Origin: Rossellomorea sp. y25
GTDB lineage: Bacteria; Bacillota; Bacilli; Bacillales; Bacillaceae_B
DNA: 64,000 bases
Direction of reading: 5' to 3'
Assembly (NCBI RefSeq): GCF_038049935.1
Contig: NZ_CP145886.1
Coordinates: forward strand, 1,240,001 to 1,304,000
A model generated the notes under the pieces. It was not told the DNA's origin, made no database searches, and worked only from the letters and a program-made list of their open reading frames with translations. Shown here piece after piece: positions 25,954 to 37,160 of this stretch (its first letter is position 1; each line of letters begins with the position of its first letter). The translations under genes and the position numbers were made by a program.

Positions 25954-26505
25954 GTGACCTTAAGGGAACGCATAAAGAATAGATTAGATGAATTGACAAC
26001 CCCTTCCACGAAAGAACTTAAAGAAGTCTTGCAGTCTCTAAACGTAAGTCTCGATGATTTACAGCCATACTTACAGTCTGCGGATGGAAAACCCTATTAT
26101 CGAAAGCTCCTTTATCAAAATGAAGTAGCAGAGCTTCTCGTGATGAATTGGTCCGACATGGAATGTGCTCCACATGATCACGGGGACTCAAAGGGATGGA
26201 TTCAAGTCATGAACGGGACTTCAGTCAATACAATCTTTGAAGTAAAAGAAAACCAGCTTCCACAGGAGATATTTGATCGCGAATATAGGAAAGGTTCTTT
26301 CTTTTTTGCACCCAAAAAGGGTGTTCATAAAATGAAGAAGGGGAGTGGGGAAGAGCTGGTGACCCTCCATCTCTATTCGCCGCCTATTCAGGGTATGATG
26401 GTGTACGACCTGGGAAAATGTGCTGCCTGTGTTGTTTCTGAAGAATGCGGGGCATGGTGGCCGGATCATATAAAGCAGAAAGTGAAGGAAATTCAATTAA
26501 AATGA
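25954..26505 (+). CDS. Cysteine dioxygenase family protein
   Basis: A 183-residue cupin. PHDHGDSKGWIQVMNG (about residues 73-88) gives iron ligands H74 and H76, with H125 (GVHKMKKG) or H139 (LHLYSPP) as the third. Bacterial cysteine dioxygenases oxidise cysteine to cysteine sulfinate. Start is GTG 25954, eight bases after GGGAGG. The CAACV near the C-terminus is unusual but in a non-catalytic position. Probably co-transcribed with the EamA gene. Confidence 0.85.
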   Translation: MTLRERIKNRLDELTTPSTKELKEVLQSLNVSLDDLQPYLQSADGKPYYRKLLYQNEVAELLVMNWSDMECAPHDHGDSKGWIQVMNGTSVNTIFEVKENQLPQEIFDREYRKGSFFFAPKKGVHKMKKGSGEELVTLHLYSPPIQGMMVYDLGKCAACVVSEECGAWWPDHIKQKVKEIQLK

Positions 26506-26508
26506 AAA

Positions 26509-26541
26509 AAGCGTTCCTCCATTATGGGGGAACGCTTCTTT
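26509..26541. terminator. Bidirectional terminator
   Basis: AAGCGTTCC / GGAACGCTT with flanking A and T runs, between the dioxygenase (+) and the YngK-like gene (-). Confidence 0.8.
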
Positions 26542-26547
26542 CAATGA

Positions 26548-28134
26548 TTATTGTACTCTCACTGTTTTCGCATCCTTACTTTCTACCCCTGTCGGAGAAA
26601 CAGACGTAACTCCATAAGTGTACATTCCACCTTCTTGAGCTGAAGTATCTTCATACGTTGTTAGCTTTCCTTGAGAATAAACGACATCTACAATATTAGC
26701 CGGATTCTCGTAATCTCCTTCTTTCACGCCATCAAAGCGATAGATGACATATTTTCTGGCATCGGAGTGATGTTTATCATCGATGGTTAAAGTTACATGA
26801 TCTTCATGTTTGTCTGCTTTCACCGTGTTCGGTTTCTTTGGAAGCGTTTCATTGTTCCAAGGAGTGGCAGGGGTTAAAGCAGGCTCTGTGTAAACCTCGT
26901 TACGTAAAATATCTGCGTAACCAAGTGGGTTTTCAAAGATTTGTCTTAGAGAGAAATGCATTTGTCCAAGGGCGGTTCCGTTATCACGGTTGTCCATGAT
27001 TTGCTCTGGCAGCTCATAAGGATTGAACCATTCCTGGTCAAAATTGTCTCCCACTTTATAGTCGGCCGTCCCTATATAAAGATTAACAGGATGGTTGTAC
27101 GCATACTCATTCACTTCCTGACTCCACCAATCCAATAGAACGGAGTAGTTAGCAACAGCCAGTTTTCTAGACCAATAGATTTGAGGGGTAATATAATCGA
27201 TGCTTCCATCCTTGATCCATTGACGGGTGTCTGCATACAAGTCGTCATAATTCGTTTGTCCTGCCTGTGTGTCGCTTCCTGTAGGATCATCAGCGATATT
27301 TCTCCATACACCAAATGGGGAGATACCAAACTGGACCCATTCTTTAATGTCTTTGATGGATGAATTGATGTCAGCTACAAGAACATCTACGTTATTTCGT
27401 CTCCAGTCTTCAATATCGTCAAACGAACTTCCATATTTCTCGTATGTATCTTGATCTGGGAAGATTTCTCCTGCAATGCGGTAAGGATAGAAATAATCGT
27501 CCATGTGAACGGCTTCAATGTTGTAATTGCTCACTAATTCTTCAACCGTATCAATCAGGTATTCCTGTACTTCAGGTATACCCGGGTCCAAATAATACTG
27601 CTTGCCATATTTCACTACCCATTCTGGATGCAGCTTAGCTACATTGTCATCAGCAAGTGACTCGATCGTTTGATTTGGCATCGTAATTCGATAAGGGTTC
27701 ACCCATGCATGAACCTCGATTCCGCGCTTATGAGATTCATCGATCATGATCTGTAGTGGATCATATCCCGGATCGGTTCCTTGTTTGTCACCTGTAATGT
27801 ACTGGGACCAAGGAGCCAGTTCAGAAGGATAGAAGGCATCTACAGTAGGTTTCACCTGATAGATGATGGTATTAAATTTCAACTCTTTTAGCTCGTCAAG
27901 GGTCTCTGTCACCCAATCCGTATACTCCTCTTGGTCCATTCCAGCTTTCACATCAATGTTTTGAACCGTGGCAATCCATGCTGCGCGCATTTCATGTTTA
28001 GGCGCATGAGTTTCCGAAGCTTTTGCTTTTCCTGTAGAAAAAGGAAGGGCTAGCGAGAACAACAAGGCGGCCATGATCATGTACTTCACTGCTTTCATCA
28101 ACAAATTCCCCGCTTTCATTAACAGGTTTCCCAT
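26548..28134 (-). CDS. Secreted glycosyl-hydrolase-10-like protein (DUF187, YngK-like)
   Basis: Up to 528 residues: a signal peptide ending near KAKAS (about residue 40), a GHL10-type TIM barrel (about 45-400; MRAAWIATVQNID, FNTIIYQVKPTVDAFYPSE, HAWVNPYRI, VHMDDYFYPY, YITPQIYW) and a fibronectin-like C-terminal domain. The family is thought to act on cell-wall or other polysaccharides; activity here is unknown. The start is ambiguous: GNLLMKA is duplicated in the first 14 codons, giving ATGs at 28134, 28119 and 28098, none with a strong ribosome binding site. The last is best placed for a normal signal peptide. Confidence 0.83.
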   Translation of the reverse strand: MGNLLMKAGNLLMKAVKYMIMAALLFSLALPFSTGKAKASETHAPKHEMRAAWIATVQNIDVKAGMDQEEYTDWVTETLDELKELKFNTIIYQVKPTVDAFYPSELAPWSQYITGDKQGTDPGYDPLQIMIDESHKRGIEVHAWVNPYRITMPNQTIESLADDNVAKLHPEWVVKYGKQYYLDPGIPEVQEYLIDTVEELVSNYNIEAVHMDDYFYPYRIAGEIFPDQDTYEKYGSSFDDIEDWRRNNVDVLVADINSSIKDIKEWVQFGISPFGVWRNIADDPTGSDTQAGQTNYDDLYADTRQWIKDGSIDYITPQIYWSRKLAVANYSVLLDWWSQEVNEYAYNHPVNLYIGTADYKVGDNFDQEWFNPYELPEQIMDNRDNGTALGQMHFSLRQIFENPLGYADILRNEVYTEPALTPATPWNNETLPKKPNTVKADKHEDHVTLTIDDKHHSDARKYVIYRFDGVKEGDYENPANIVDVVYSQGKLTTYEDTSAQEGGMYTYGVTSVSPTGVESKDAKTVRVQ

Positions 28135-28457
28135 TAAAAGAAACCGTTTTCATTTTATTGAAATAATACTTCACAAAATAAAATAAAAACATGAAATATT
28201 ATTTCTATTTTCATTATAAGGTGTTGGTTTCTTATGGTATATAGTACCAACGAGGTAAAAAAACTGAATATTCTATCGGTAATCAGTAAGATTTGACTAG
28301 TTAAATAGTTCTAAAAACGAAAGAAAGGGAAAGAATGGATACAGAATGTTTCGAACCATCGGGTTGATGTGGTGGTAATATAAGAGTTTGAAGGGCTTCG
28401 ATTCATTAAGCACTCCATTCACAAAGCAGGGTTGAGAGATCTTTTGATAGAAAGGGA
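28135..28457. other. Intergenic region upstream of the YngK-like and MerR genes
   Basis: A/T-rich, no coding frame seen. A hairpin GTTGGT...ACCAAC at about 28223-28250 is the only clear structure; it could sit in the 5' region of the minus-strand gene. Confidence 0.5.
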
Positions 28458-28489
28458 TTGACCATGTGGTGCACCACATAGTTTATGAT
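28458..28489 (+). promoter_or_regulatory. MerR-type promoter with operator dyad in a 20-bp spacer
   Basis: TTGACC (28458-28463) and TATGAT (28484-28489) are separated by 20 bp. The spacer begins with the perfect palindrome ATGTGGTGCACCACAT (28464-28479). A long spacer with a dyad between -35 and -10 is the arrangement MerR-family activators use to untwist DNA. It lies 20 bases before the MerR gene. Confidence 0.8.
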
Positions 28490-28509
28490 TTAGGTGTGAG
28501 GTGGAAAGA

Positions 28510-28860
28510 ATGTACAAGGTGAGCGAGTTTTCCAAGATGACAGGACTGAGTAAGGAAACACTGCGTTACTACGCAGAGATAAAATTGCTCGAACCTGTGT
28601 ATATCGATCCTGCAAACAACTATCGCTATTATGATAATGGATCCTATCTAGTGGGACGATTATTGGTCTACTTAAGGAGATTTAACTTTTCCATACAAGA
28701 AATGTTAACCGTCGTAAATGATGAATCCTTTGAGAATTTGGAACAATTGATACGTGCGAAGAAACGGGATTTAGAAGCGGAGATAGAGCGCATACAAACA
28801 GTGATTGCAGAAATGGATGATTTCTTCGAGATGGGAATAGGAGAGGATATGAATGATTAA
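28510..28860 (+). CDS. MerR-family transcriptional regulator
   Basis: A 116-residue protein: winged helix (MYKVSEFSKMTGLSKETLRY at the N-terminus, then NNYRYYDNGS) and a coiled coil (about residues 72-108). It lacks cysteine metal-binding motifs, so it probably senses an organic ligand or works with its partner. ATG 28510 has GAGGTG six bases upstream. The end overlaps the SRPBCC gene by eight bases, and a MerR-type promoter precedes it, indicating autoregulation. Confidence 0.85.
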   Translation: MYKVSEFSKMTGLSKETLRYYAEIKLLEPVYIDPANNYRYYDNGSYLVGRLLVYLRRFNFSIQEMLTVVNDESFENLEQLIRAKKRDLEAEIERIQTVIAEMDDFFEMGIGEDMND

Positions 28861-29314
28861 ATGGCATGAAGAACGGATCATTCCAGTCAATATTGAAACG
28901 ATATGGCATTTGTTTGAGATTGAGAACATTCAACGAATCATGCCGAACGTCGTTGAAAACAAGGTACTGGAGCAAAAGAAAGGCGTGGTAGGGTCCACCT
29001 ACCAACAGAAATACAAAGAGGGGAAAAGAATCGAGACGTATATTGTAGAAGACCTCGAGTACGAGAACACCCCCGAGAAAAAACACAATAAAATTGGCTT
29101 CACACTTGCAAAAGCCTTTGAAATCGAAGCTGAATTCACCCTCCACAAAATAGACGACAAACAAACCAGATTCATCTATAAAGGCGAAAACAGAGGACTG
29201 AACTTCCTCGGAAAAGTCTTATTAAAACTTGGCGGAGAAAAAAACAACAACAAAGTCGTCACCGATTTCATGGACCGTGTTGAAAGTGAAGCATTGAAAG
29301 AAGCGAATAAGTAG
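28853..29314 (+). CDS. SRPBCC (START-like) family protein
   Basis: A 153-residue protein with the helix-grip pattern: WHEERIIPVNIETIWHLFEI at the N-terminus, GSTYQQKYKEGKR in the middle and a long C-terminal helix ending VESEALKEANK. Such proteins bind hydrophobic ligands. Coupled to a MerR regulator, it may bind the inducer or detoxify it. Inference only. Confidence 0.75.
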   Translation: MIKWHEERIIPVNIETIWHLFEIENIQRIMPNVVENKVLEQKKGVVGSTYQQKYKEGKRIETYIVEDLEYENTPEKKHNKIGFTLAKAFEIEAEFTLHKIDDKQTRFIYKGENRGLNFLGKVLLKLGGEKNNNKVVTDFMDRVESEALKEANK

Positions 29315-29322
29315 TGAAGAAG

Positions 29323-29360
29323 AAGGACGGACCTCCACGATTCGTGGAGGTCCGTCCCTC
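29323..29360. repeat. GAGGGACGGACC-family repeat, short unit (38 bp)
   Basis: Perfect hairpin of about 18 bases per arm (GGACGGACCTCCACGA and its complement) with T-rich sequence after it; it may also end the MerR/SRPBCC transcript. Confidence 0.8.
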
Positions 29361-29439
29361 TTTACGTTCACAAGCAGGAACTATCCCTTCTTTAATCGAA
29401 TGTAGCATCGTAAGTGTTATTTAGAAGGGGATGTAGAAA

Positions 29440-29895
29440 ATGGATAATAAAGAAAAAATCATAACACATCACATAAAGGTAATGGAATGGGTGACATCAC
29501 TTGAGTCCTTATCGGAGGTACAATGGAGAAGGCCGATTGATGAAGGGAAATGGAGTGTTGCGGAAATCATCGGACACTTCATTCCGTGGGATCAATTTGT
29601 TCTGGAAAGCCGGATTCCCTATTTTAAATTAGGAAAAGAAATGCCTCCTGGGCCTGACCCGGATGAATTGAATCATCAAGCTGCAAAGGAAAGCAGAGAG
29701 CGTTCCAAACACGAAACCATTGAAGCATTCATTCTTACGAGACAAAAGCTGCATAAAGCGATCCTTACAATGAATGATCAGGAATGGCACAGAGAGATAA
29801 CCATCGGCAAAAGCACAATAACAATCCCTGACTATTTTAATAACTTAGCCAAACATGATGAACACCATATGAATCAGATAAATGAGCTTATTTGA
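29440..29895 (+). CDS. DinB-family protein
   Basis: A 151-residue four-helix protein. GKWSVAEIIGHFIPWDQF (about residues 36-53) includes the first metal histidine and AKHDEHHMNQI near the C-terminus supplies the others. DinB-like proteins bind a divalent metal and include thiol transferases. Function here unknown. Flanked on both sides by hairpin repeats. Confidence 0.82.
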   Translation: MDNKEKIITHHIKVMEWVTSLESLSEVQWRRPIDEGKWSVAEIIGHFIPWDQFVLESRIPYFKLGKEMPPGPDPDELNHQAAKESRERSKHETIEAFILTRQKLHKAILTMNDQEWHREITIGKSTITIPDYFNNLAKHDEHHMNQINELI

Positions 29896-29934
29896 GAGGG
29901 ACGGACCTACGGAATTTTCGGAGGTCCGTCCCTC
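29896..29934. repeat. GAGGGACGGACC-family repeat, short unit (39 bp)
   Basis: GAGGGACGGACCT and AGGTCCGTCCCTC around a short loop, three bases after the DinB stop. Confidence 0.8.
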
Positions 29935-30082
29935 TTCATATGGTTTGAATTTTGTTAATAGAGGGAAAAGAAGAGGAGTTTCAGGAGCTGAATTTCAGGG
30001 TGCGAAAAAAATTTTTCAGTTAAGATTTTGCATGAAAATTCATGTTGGATTTTGATGAAATATGTTCCGATGAGCGAATTTT

Positions 30083-30096
30083 TGAAAGCGATTTCT
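30083..30096. promoter_or_regulatory. Candidate cre (CcpA) site upstream of gltA
   Basis: TGAAAGCGATTTCT fits the cre pattern TGNAANCGNWNNCW. It lies about 230 bases before gltA. Predicted by pattern only. Confidence 0.3.
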
Positions 30097-30270
30097 TTAT
30101 GATTGCATCAAGCTTTTAAAGATTCTGAATATTAAGTGAAAACAAACATTTATATATCAACCTTCATCCGTCCAATTACATATATATTTGGAAAAACCAC
30201 TCTCTATCCATTAACTTAATTTTTCGTTTTTTCTAATTTTCATGATATACTAACGAAAATTAAGAAAATT

Positions 30271-30288
30271 TAATTAACCGGTTAATTA
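30271..30288. promoter_or_regulatory. 18-bp perfect palindrome upstream of gltA
   Basis: TAATTAACCGGTTAATTA lies 38 bases before the gltA start in a 390-base A/T-rich leader. It is in position for an operator; no regulator gene (such as gltC) is adjacent. Confidence 0.55.
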
Positions 30289-30326
30289 TTCAAAAAATAT
30301 ACAAGTTTAGTAGAGGAGGACATTGG

Positions 30327-33300
30327 ATGAAAACGAATCTTCCTGTAGCGCAAGGCATGTATGATCCTGCGCAAGAACATGAAGCATGTGGAATTGGAAT
30401 GATTGCAAATATTGATGGGACGAAAAGTCACAGCATCGTTCAAAATGCAATTAACATTCTATGTAACTTAGAGCACCGTGGAGGACAATCAGCTGATACA
30501 AGCACTGGTGACGGTGCAGGTATCCTTACCCAAATCCCTCATCATTTCTTCAAAAAGCAATGTGAGAAAGAAGACATTATCCTTCCTAGAAAAGGTGAAT
30601 ATGGGATCGGAATGGTATTCCTTCCTGAAAATTATGAGAAGCGCATGAAGAGCAAAGAAATCTTTGAGCGCATCATTGAAGAAGAAGGTCAGAAGACACT
30701 TGGCTGGAGACCTGTTCCACTCAATGATTCCTTTGTAGGAAAAGTGGCTTCCAAGTCTAAACCGTTCATTCGTCAAGTATTTATAGGCGTATCGGATGAC
30801 ATACAGTCCCGGATGGATTTCGAGCGTAAGCTATATGTGATCCGTAAACGAATTGAAAAAGAAGTGGCAAATGTTGAAGGACAAGAGGATGTATATCTTT
30901 GTAGTTTGTCTTCTACAACCATCGTTTACAAAGGGATGCTCATTCCCGAGCAGCTGGATTCCTTTTATATTGACCTCAACCATCCTGAGTTCCGGTCAGC
31001 TTTAGCCCTTGTACATTCCCGCTTTAGTACAAACACTTTCCCAAGCTGGCAGCGATCTCATCCAAACCGATATACGATCCATAATGGAGAATTCAATACA
31101 TTACGAGGGAATGTGAACTGGATGCGCGCACGTGAGAAGCTGTGCCATTCAAGTGCATTTAAAGAAGAAGATCTGGAAAAGATCCTTCCTGTTATTGACG
31201 AGACAGGCAGTGATTCCTCTATGTTTGATAACTGCTTTGAATTCCTTCATTTATCAGGAAGATCCCTTGCTCACACCGCCATGATGATGGTACCGGAGCC
31301 TTGGGAAAACGATGACACGATTCATCCGAAGAAAAAGGACTTCTACGAGTATCATAGCTGCTTGATGGAGCCATGGGATGGACCGGCAGCCCTTGTGTTT
31401 ACGGATGGAAAACAGATTGGTGCCTGCCTTGACCGAAATGGACTTCGGCCTGCACGTTACTATGTGACTAAAAGCGGTATGATTGTTCTTGGTTCTGAAG
31501 TAGGGGCCCTGGATATTTTTGCCGATGACATTGTGTACAAAGATCGATTACAGCCAGGAAAAATGCTGCTTGTAGATCTGGAAAAAGGAAGAATCATTCC
31601 GGATGAAGAGATCAAGCTGCGTGTTGCCTCTGAGCATCCGTACAGACATTGGCTGGACAACAATAAATTTGAACTTGAGGATTTACCTGAAACGACACAT
31701 GAACCAGTTCAACTGGATTCAGAAGATGTGCTCTTGCAACAGCAGGCTTTTGGCTACACAAATGAGGAATTGAACAAAATCATTAAGCCGATGGTGACGG
31801 ATGGGAAAGATCCGGTTGGTTCCATGGGATATGATTCACCTCTTGCCGTATTATCGAAAAAGCCACAGCTTCTTTATAACTACTTCAAACAACTATTTGC
31901 TCAAGTAACAAACCCACCGATCGATGCGATTCGAGAACAGATCATTACATCTGTAGGAACAACGATTGGAGCAGAAGGAAACCTGGTTAATCCGGGTCCT
32001 GAAAGCTGCAGGCATATCCATTTAAAGTCACCGATTTTAACCGGTGAAGAGCTTGAAAAGATTCGTCATCAAAACGAAAAGGGCTTCAAAGCCGTTACTT
32101 TATCGATTTTATTTGATGTAACAAATGAGGAAAATCAGCTTGAAGGCACGCTGGATGCTCTGTATGAAAAAGCTGACCAGGCCGTTGAAGATGGTGCGAC
32201 ACTCCTTATTTTATCTGACCGTGGAGTTGTGAAGGACAAAGCTGCCATTCCAGCACTCCTAGCCGTTTCAGGACTGCATCATCACTTAATTCGCCAAGGA
32301 ACGCGTACGACTGTCAGCATCCTTTTGGAATCAGGGGAACCAAGAGAGGTTCACCATTTCGCAACCCTGCTCGGATATGGTGCGGAAGCAATCAATCCTT
32401 ATTTAGCCTATGAAACGCTGCGTGATCTCATCGATAAGGGCGAGCTGCAGGACACTACTTACGAACAAGCGGTTCAAAGCTTTGTGAAATCAGGGACAGA
32501 CGGTGTCATCAAAGTTTTATCTAAAATGGGAATTTCGACGATCCAGAGTTACCGTGGAGCACAAATATTTGAAGCGGTAGGGATCCATAAAGATGTGATT
32601 GATAAATATTTCACCCGTACAGCGTCAAGACTCGGCGGAATCGGGATGGATATCATCGAAAAAGAAGTGCTGTTAAGGCATCGAAAAGCGTTCAATGACC
32701 GAAAAGATAATCAACGCACATTGGATTCGGGAGATGAATTCCAGTACAGAAAAAATGGAGAAGATCATGCGTACAATCCAAGTACGATTCACACCCTTCA
32801 ACATGCATGTCGTACGAATAATTACGAGTTATTCAAAAAATATTCCAACATGCTCACAGACGAGAAGCAGAATCTGCAGTCTCTGCGTGGACTACTTTCG
32901 TTTAAAGAAACGAAGCCTATCCCGATTGAAGAGGTTGAATCAGTGGAAGAAATCTGTCGCCGATTCAAGACTGGTGCCATGTCATTCGGATCCATCAGTC
33001 AGGAAGCCCATGAAGCATTAGCGATAGCCATGAATAAAATTGGAGGTCGGAGCAACTCAGGTGAAGGTGGGGAACATCCGAGCCGCTTCACACCGGATGA
33101 AAATGGGGATTCAAGGCGCAGCTCGATCAAACAAGTAGCGTCAGGACGCTTCGGTGTAACAAGCCATTACCTGGTTAATGCGGACGAAATTCAAATCAAA
33201 GTTGCACAAGGAGCCAAACCTGGAGAAGGAGGACATCTCCCTGGAAAGAAAGTATATCCTTGGGTTGCTGAAGTGCGGGGATCTACTCCTGGCGTGGAGT

Positions 33301-34925
33301 TGATTTCACCACCGCCTCATCATGATATTTATTCGATTGAAGACCTTGCCGAGCTGATTTATAACCTGAAGAATGCAAACCCGCAAGCACGCATCAGCGT
33401 AAAGCTGGTATCTGCTGTAGGTGTTGGCACGATCGCTGCAGGTGTGGCAAAAGGCCGGGCGGATGTTGTCTTAATCAGTGGATATGACGGGGGAACGGGT
33501 GCTGCACCGAGAACCAGTCTGAAACATACAGGATTGCCATGGGAGATCGGTCTTGCCGAAGCTCATCAGACCCTGTTACTGAATCGTCTTCGCGACCGGA
33601 TTGTCGTCGAGACTGATGGGAAAATGATGACGGGCCGGGATGTTGTTGTTGCATCGCTTCTAGGAGCGGAAGAGTATGGATTCTCCACTGCACCGCTTGT
33701 TGTTCTTGGCTGTGTCATGATGCGTGTTTGTCATTTGAATACATGTCCGGTCGGTATTGCGACACAAGACCCTGAGTTACGAAAAAAATACACAGGTGAT
33801 CCTGAACATGTAGCGAACTTCATGCGATTTGTTGCCCAGGAAACAAGAGAGCTTATGGCTCAACTTGGTTTCCGAACGATCAATGAAATGATTGGCAGAA
33901 CCGATATCCTGGAAGCAAACGAAGCGATTGATCATTGGAAAGGGAAAGGAATCGACCTCTCTGCTCTTCTGTATCAACCAGATGTACCTGAAAAGGTGGG
34001 CCGCTATGCGACAAGAAAGCAGGATCACGAGCTTGAGAAAACACTCGATTATCAAGAGCTGATTCCCCGCTGCCGCCAAGCGATTGAAACGGGAGAACCG
34101 GTTGAATGGACGACAGCGATTCGAAACATTCACCGCGTAACCGGCACGATGCTTGGAAGCGAAATTACAAAACGTTATGGGGCAGAAGGCTTACCGGAAG
34201 ATACAATCCGTTTGACGTTTAAAGGATCTGCAGGGCAAAGCTTTGGAGCCTTTATTCCAAAAGGTCTGACCCTTCGACTTGTCGGGGATTCAAATGACTT
34301 CGTAGGAAAAGGTTTATCAGGCGGGAAAATCATCGTTCATCCTGATCCGACCGCTACGTTCATCCCAGAACGAAACACGATCATCGGTAACGTTTCCTTC
34401 TACGGGGCGTCTGGTGGAGAAGCATATATTTATGGAGTGGCCGGCGAGCGATTCTGTGTCCGTAACAGTGGAGCGCAGGTAGTCGTTGAAAGCGTCGGGG
34501 ATCACGGATGTGAATATATGACAGGTGGAAAAGTGGTTGTACTCGGACTTACAGGACGGAATTTTGCCGCAGGTATGTCAGGCGGAGTCGCCTATGTACT
34601 GGATGAAGATGAAAACTTCAGATCGAGATGTAACCAGGAGCTTGTCCTCGTTCAGCCATTATTTGATCCGGACGAAATGAAAGATGTATACGACATGATC
34701 GAGAAATACGTTCATTATACAAACAGCAACAACGGTAAGAAGATTTTAGCGAACTGGGATTCCTACGTGTCCAAATTTGTGCGCGTGATTCCGAAATCAT
34801 ACCTCAAGATGAGAGAGCGGATCAGTGAGCTTGAAAATAGTGGATTAGAGAAATTCGATGCCGAAATGACAGCATTTGAAGAAGGCACAAAAGAAGAGAA
34901 AAAAGTGTTAGAACCAGCGAAATAA
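30327..34925 (+). CDS. gltA: Glutamate synthase large subunit
   Basis: A 1532-residue class-II amidotransferase. A 20-residue propeptide precedes the catalytic C21 ([10 protein letters not shown]). The amidotransferase domain runs to about residue 420, followed by the central domain, the FMN-binding synthase domain ([30 protein letters not shown]) and the 3Fe-4S cysteines C1129, C1135 and C1140, then the GXGXG beta-helix (about 1280-1480). It makes two glutamates from glutamine and 2-oxoglutarate. gltB follows after 17 bases. Confidence 0.97.
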   Translation: MKTNLPVAQGMYDPAQEHEACGIGMIANIDGTKSHSIVQNAINILCNLEHRGGQSADTSTGDGAGILTQIPHHFFKKQCEKEDIILPRKGEYGIGMVFLPENYEKRMKSKEIFERIIEEEGQKTLGWRPVPLNDSFVGKVASKSKPFIRQVFIGVSDDIQSRMDFERKLYVIRKRIEKEVANVEGQEDVYLCSLSSTTIVYKGMLIPEQLDSFYIDLNHPEFRSALALVHSRFSTNTFPSWQRSHPNRYTIHNGEFNTLRGNVNWMRAREKLCHSSAFKEEDLEKILPVIDETGSDSSMFDNCFEFLHLSGRSLAHTAMMMVPEPWENDDTIHPKKKDFYEYHSCLMEPWDGPAALVFTDGKQIGACLDRNGLRPARYYVTKSGMIVLGSEVGALDIFADDIVYKDRLQPGKMLLVDLEKGRIIPDEEIKLRVASEHPYRHWLDNNKFELEDLPETTHEPVQLDSEDVLLQQQAFGYTNEELNKIIKPMVTDGKDPVGSMGYDSPLAVLSKKPQLLYNYFKQLFAQVTNPPIDAIREQIITSVGTTIGAEGNLVNPGPESCRHIHLKSPILTGEELEKIRHQNEKGFKAVTLSILFDVTNEENQLEGTLDALYEKADQAVEDGATLLILSDRGVVKDKAAIPALLAVSGLHHHLIRQGTRTTVSILLESGEPREVHHFATLLGYGAEAINPYLAYETLRDLIDKGELQDTTYEQAVQSFVKSGTDGVIKVLSKMGISTIQSYRGAQIFEAVGIHKDVIDKYFTRTASRLGGIGMDIIEKEVLLRHRKAFNDRKDNQRTLDSGDEFQYRKNGEDHAYNPSTIHTLQHACRTNNYELFKKYSNMLTDEKQNLQSLRGLLSFKETKPIPIEEVESVEEICRRFKTGAMSFGSISQEAHEALAIAMNKIGGRSNSGEGGEHPSRFTPDENGDSRRSSIKQVASGRFGVTSHYLVNADEIQIKVAQGAKPGEGGHLPGKKVYPWVAEVRGSTPGVELISPPPHHDIYSIEDLAELIYNLKNANPQARISVKLVSAVGVGTIAAGVAKGRADVVLISGYDGGTGAAPRTSLKHTGLPWEIGLAEAHQTLLLNRLRDRIVVETDGKMMTGRDVVVASLLGAEEYGFSTAPLVVLGCVMMRVCHLNTCPVGIATQDPELRKKYTGDPEHVANFMRFVAQETRELMAQLGFRTINEMIGRTDILEANEAIDHWKGKGIDLSALLYQPDVPEKVGRYATRKQDHELEKTLDYQELIPRCRQAIETGEPVEWTTAIRNIHRVTGTMLGSEITKRYGAEGLPEDTIRLTFKGSAGQSFGAFIPKGLTLRLVGDSNDFVGKGLSGGKIIVHPDPTATFIPERNTIIGNVSFYGASGGEAYIYGVAGERFCVRNSGAQVVVESVGDHGCEYMTGGKVVVLGLTGRNFAAGMSGGVAYVLDEDENFRSRCNQELVLVQPLFDPDEMKDVYDMIEKYVHYTNSNNGKKILANWDSYVSKFVRVIPKSYLKMRERISELENSGLEKFDAEMTAFEEGTKEEKKVLEPAK

Positions 34926-34942
34926 AGAGGGAGGGGGATATT

Positions 34943-36430
<1,488 letters not shown>

Positions 36431-36432
36431 TA

Positions 36433-36479
36433 GAGGGACGGACCTCCGTTGGGCTTGATGCCTGACGGGGTTTTTTTTG
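36433..36479 (+). terminator. Terminator of gltAB, built on a GAGGGACGGACCTCC repeat arm
   Basis: The repeat arm at 36433-36447 continues into CCGT...ACGGGG and a run of eight T, so the repeat seems to contribute to the gltAB terminator. Confidence 0.6.
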
Positions 36480-36489
36480 CGTGTTTAAA

Positions 36490-36578
36490 GAGGGACGGGC
36501 CTCCCTCACGTCCCATCCACCACCTCCAATCCTCATAACCACACCATTTCTTCTATCTAACTTCAAGGTCCGTCCCTT
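36490..36578. repeat. GAGGGACGGACC-family repeat, long unit (89 bp)
   Basis: GAGGGACGGGCCTCC (36490-36504) and AAGGTCCGTCCCTT (36565-36578) are inverted arms around a C-rich, G-poor loop. The left arm carries one substitution. Confidence 0.7.
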
Positions 36579-36799
36579 AAGATCCTGTAAGTAGAGAATT
36601 ACGGGAGCAGTTGGTTGTTTCTTTTGCTGGGATGTGGGTTGTACGATCGTTGAAAAGTGAGGGAAGTGGCCATATTAAGGGAAATATGGTGAAACTTCAT
36701 TCGTATAGGCTCTAAATACGTATTTTAAATCTAAAAAAAGGGTCTGATAGGTTCTTTAGAAGGTCTAGGTAAGGGCTTTATCTAGTGTGCTTGGAGATA

Positions 36800-36897
36800 A
36801 TTGCGTCGCTTTGGTAAAGAATTGCGTCATTTTTTAGTTTATTGCGTCTTTATCATAGGTAATTGCGTCATTTTCATTAGTAATTGCGTCATTTTCT
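36800..36897. repeat. Phased word array C: five copies of ATTGCGTC(ATTTT), period 20-21 bp
   Basis: Word starts at 36800, 36821, 36841, 36862 and 36883 (spacing 21, 20, 21, 21). The eight-base core ATTGCGTC is identical in all five copies, and three are followed by ATTTT. Intervening bases are A/T-rich and different. It lies in the 730-base gap between gltB and nagP. Confidence 0.88.
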
Positions 36898-36942
36898 ATT
36901 TTATGGAAAAATGATAGCGGACCACATCAAAAAAATTCCCTT

Positions 36943-36958
36943 CCAAGGTCCGTCCCTC
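36943..36958. repeat. GAGGGACGGACC-family repeat, single arm
   Basis: CCAAGGTCCGTCCCTC, 50 bases after array C, with no partner except a weak GGGAGGGACG at 37107. Confidence 0.6.
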
Positions 36959-37160
36959 AATATTCATAAAAAGTCCTAAGTATAAAGGCTCTATTGACTA
37001 TAGAACAAGTTAGTGAAAATAAGTATGAAAGGGTAGCATATTCACTTCTAAACAATCTAGAATAGGAATATTGTCTACTGTAAGAGTTTTGTCCAAAGAC
37101 AGGATGGGAGGGACGCACTTATATTTTATTAAAATTGAAGACTGATAGGGGGAAAACAAA
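36959..37160. other. Upstream region of nagP
   Basis: A/T-rich, no reading frame. It presumably holds the nagP promoter; no clear riboswitch or antiterminator target was recognised. Confidence 0.4.

Noticed and set aside
36994..37008. NagR (dre) operator upstream of nagP
   Set aside because: TTGACTATAGAACAA is only roughly symmetric and one base out of register; too weak to list.
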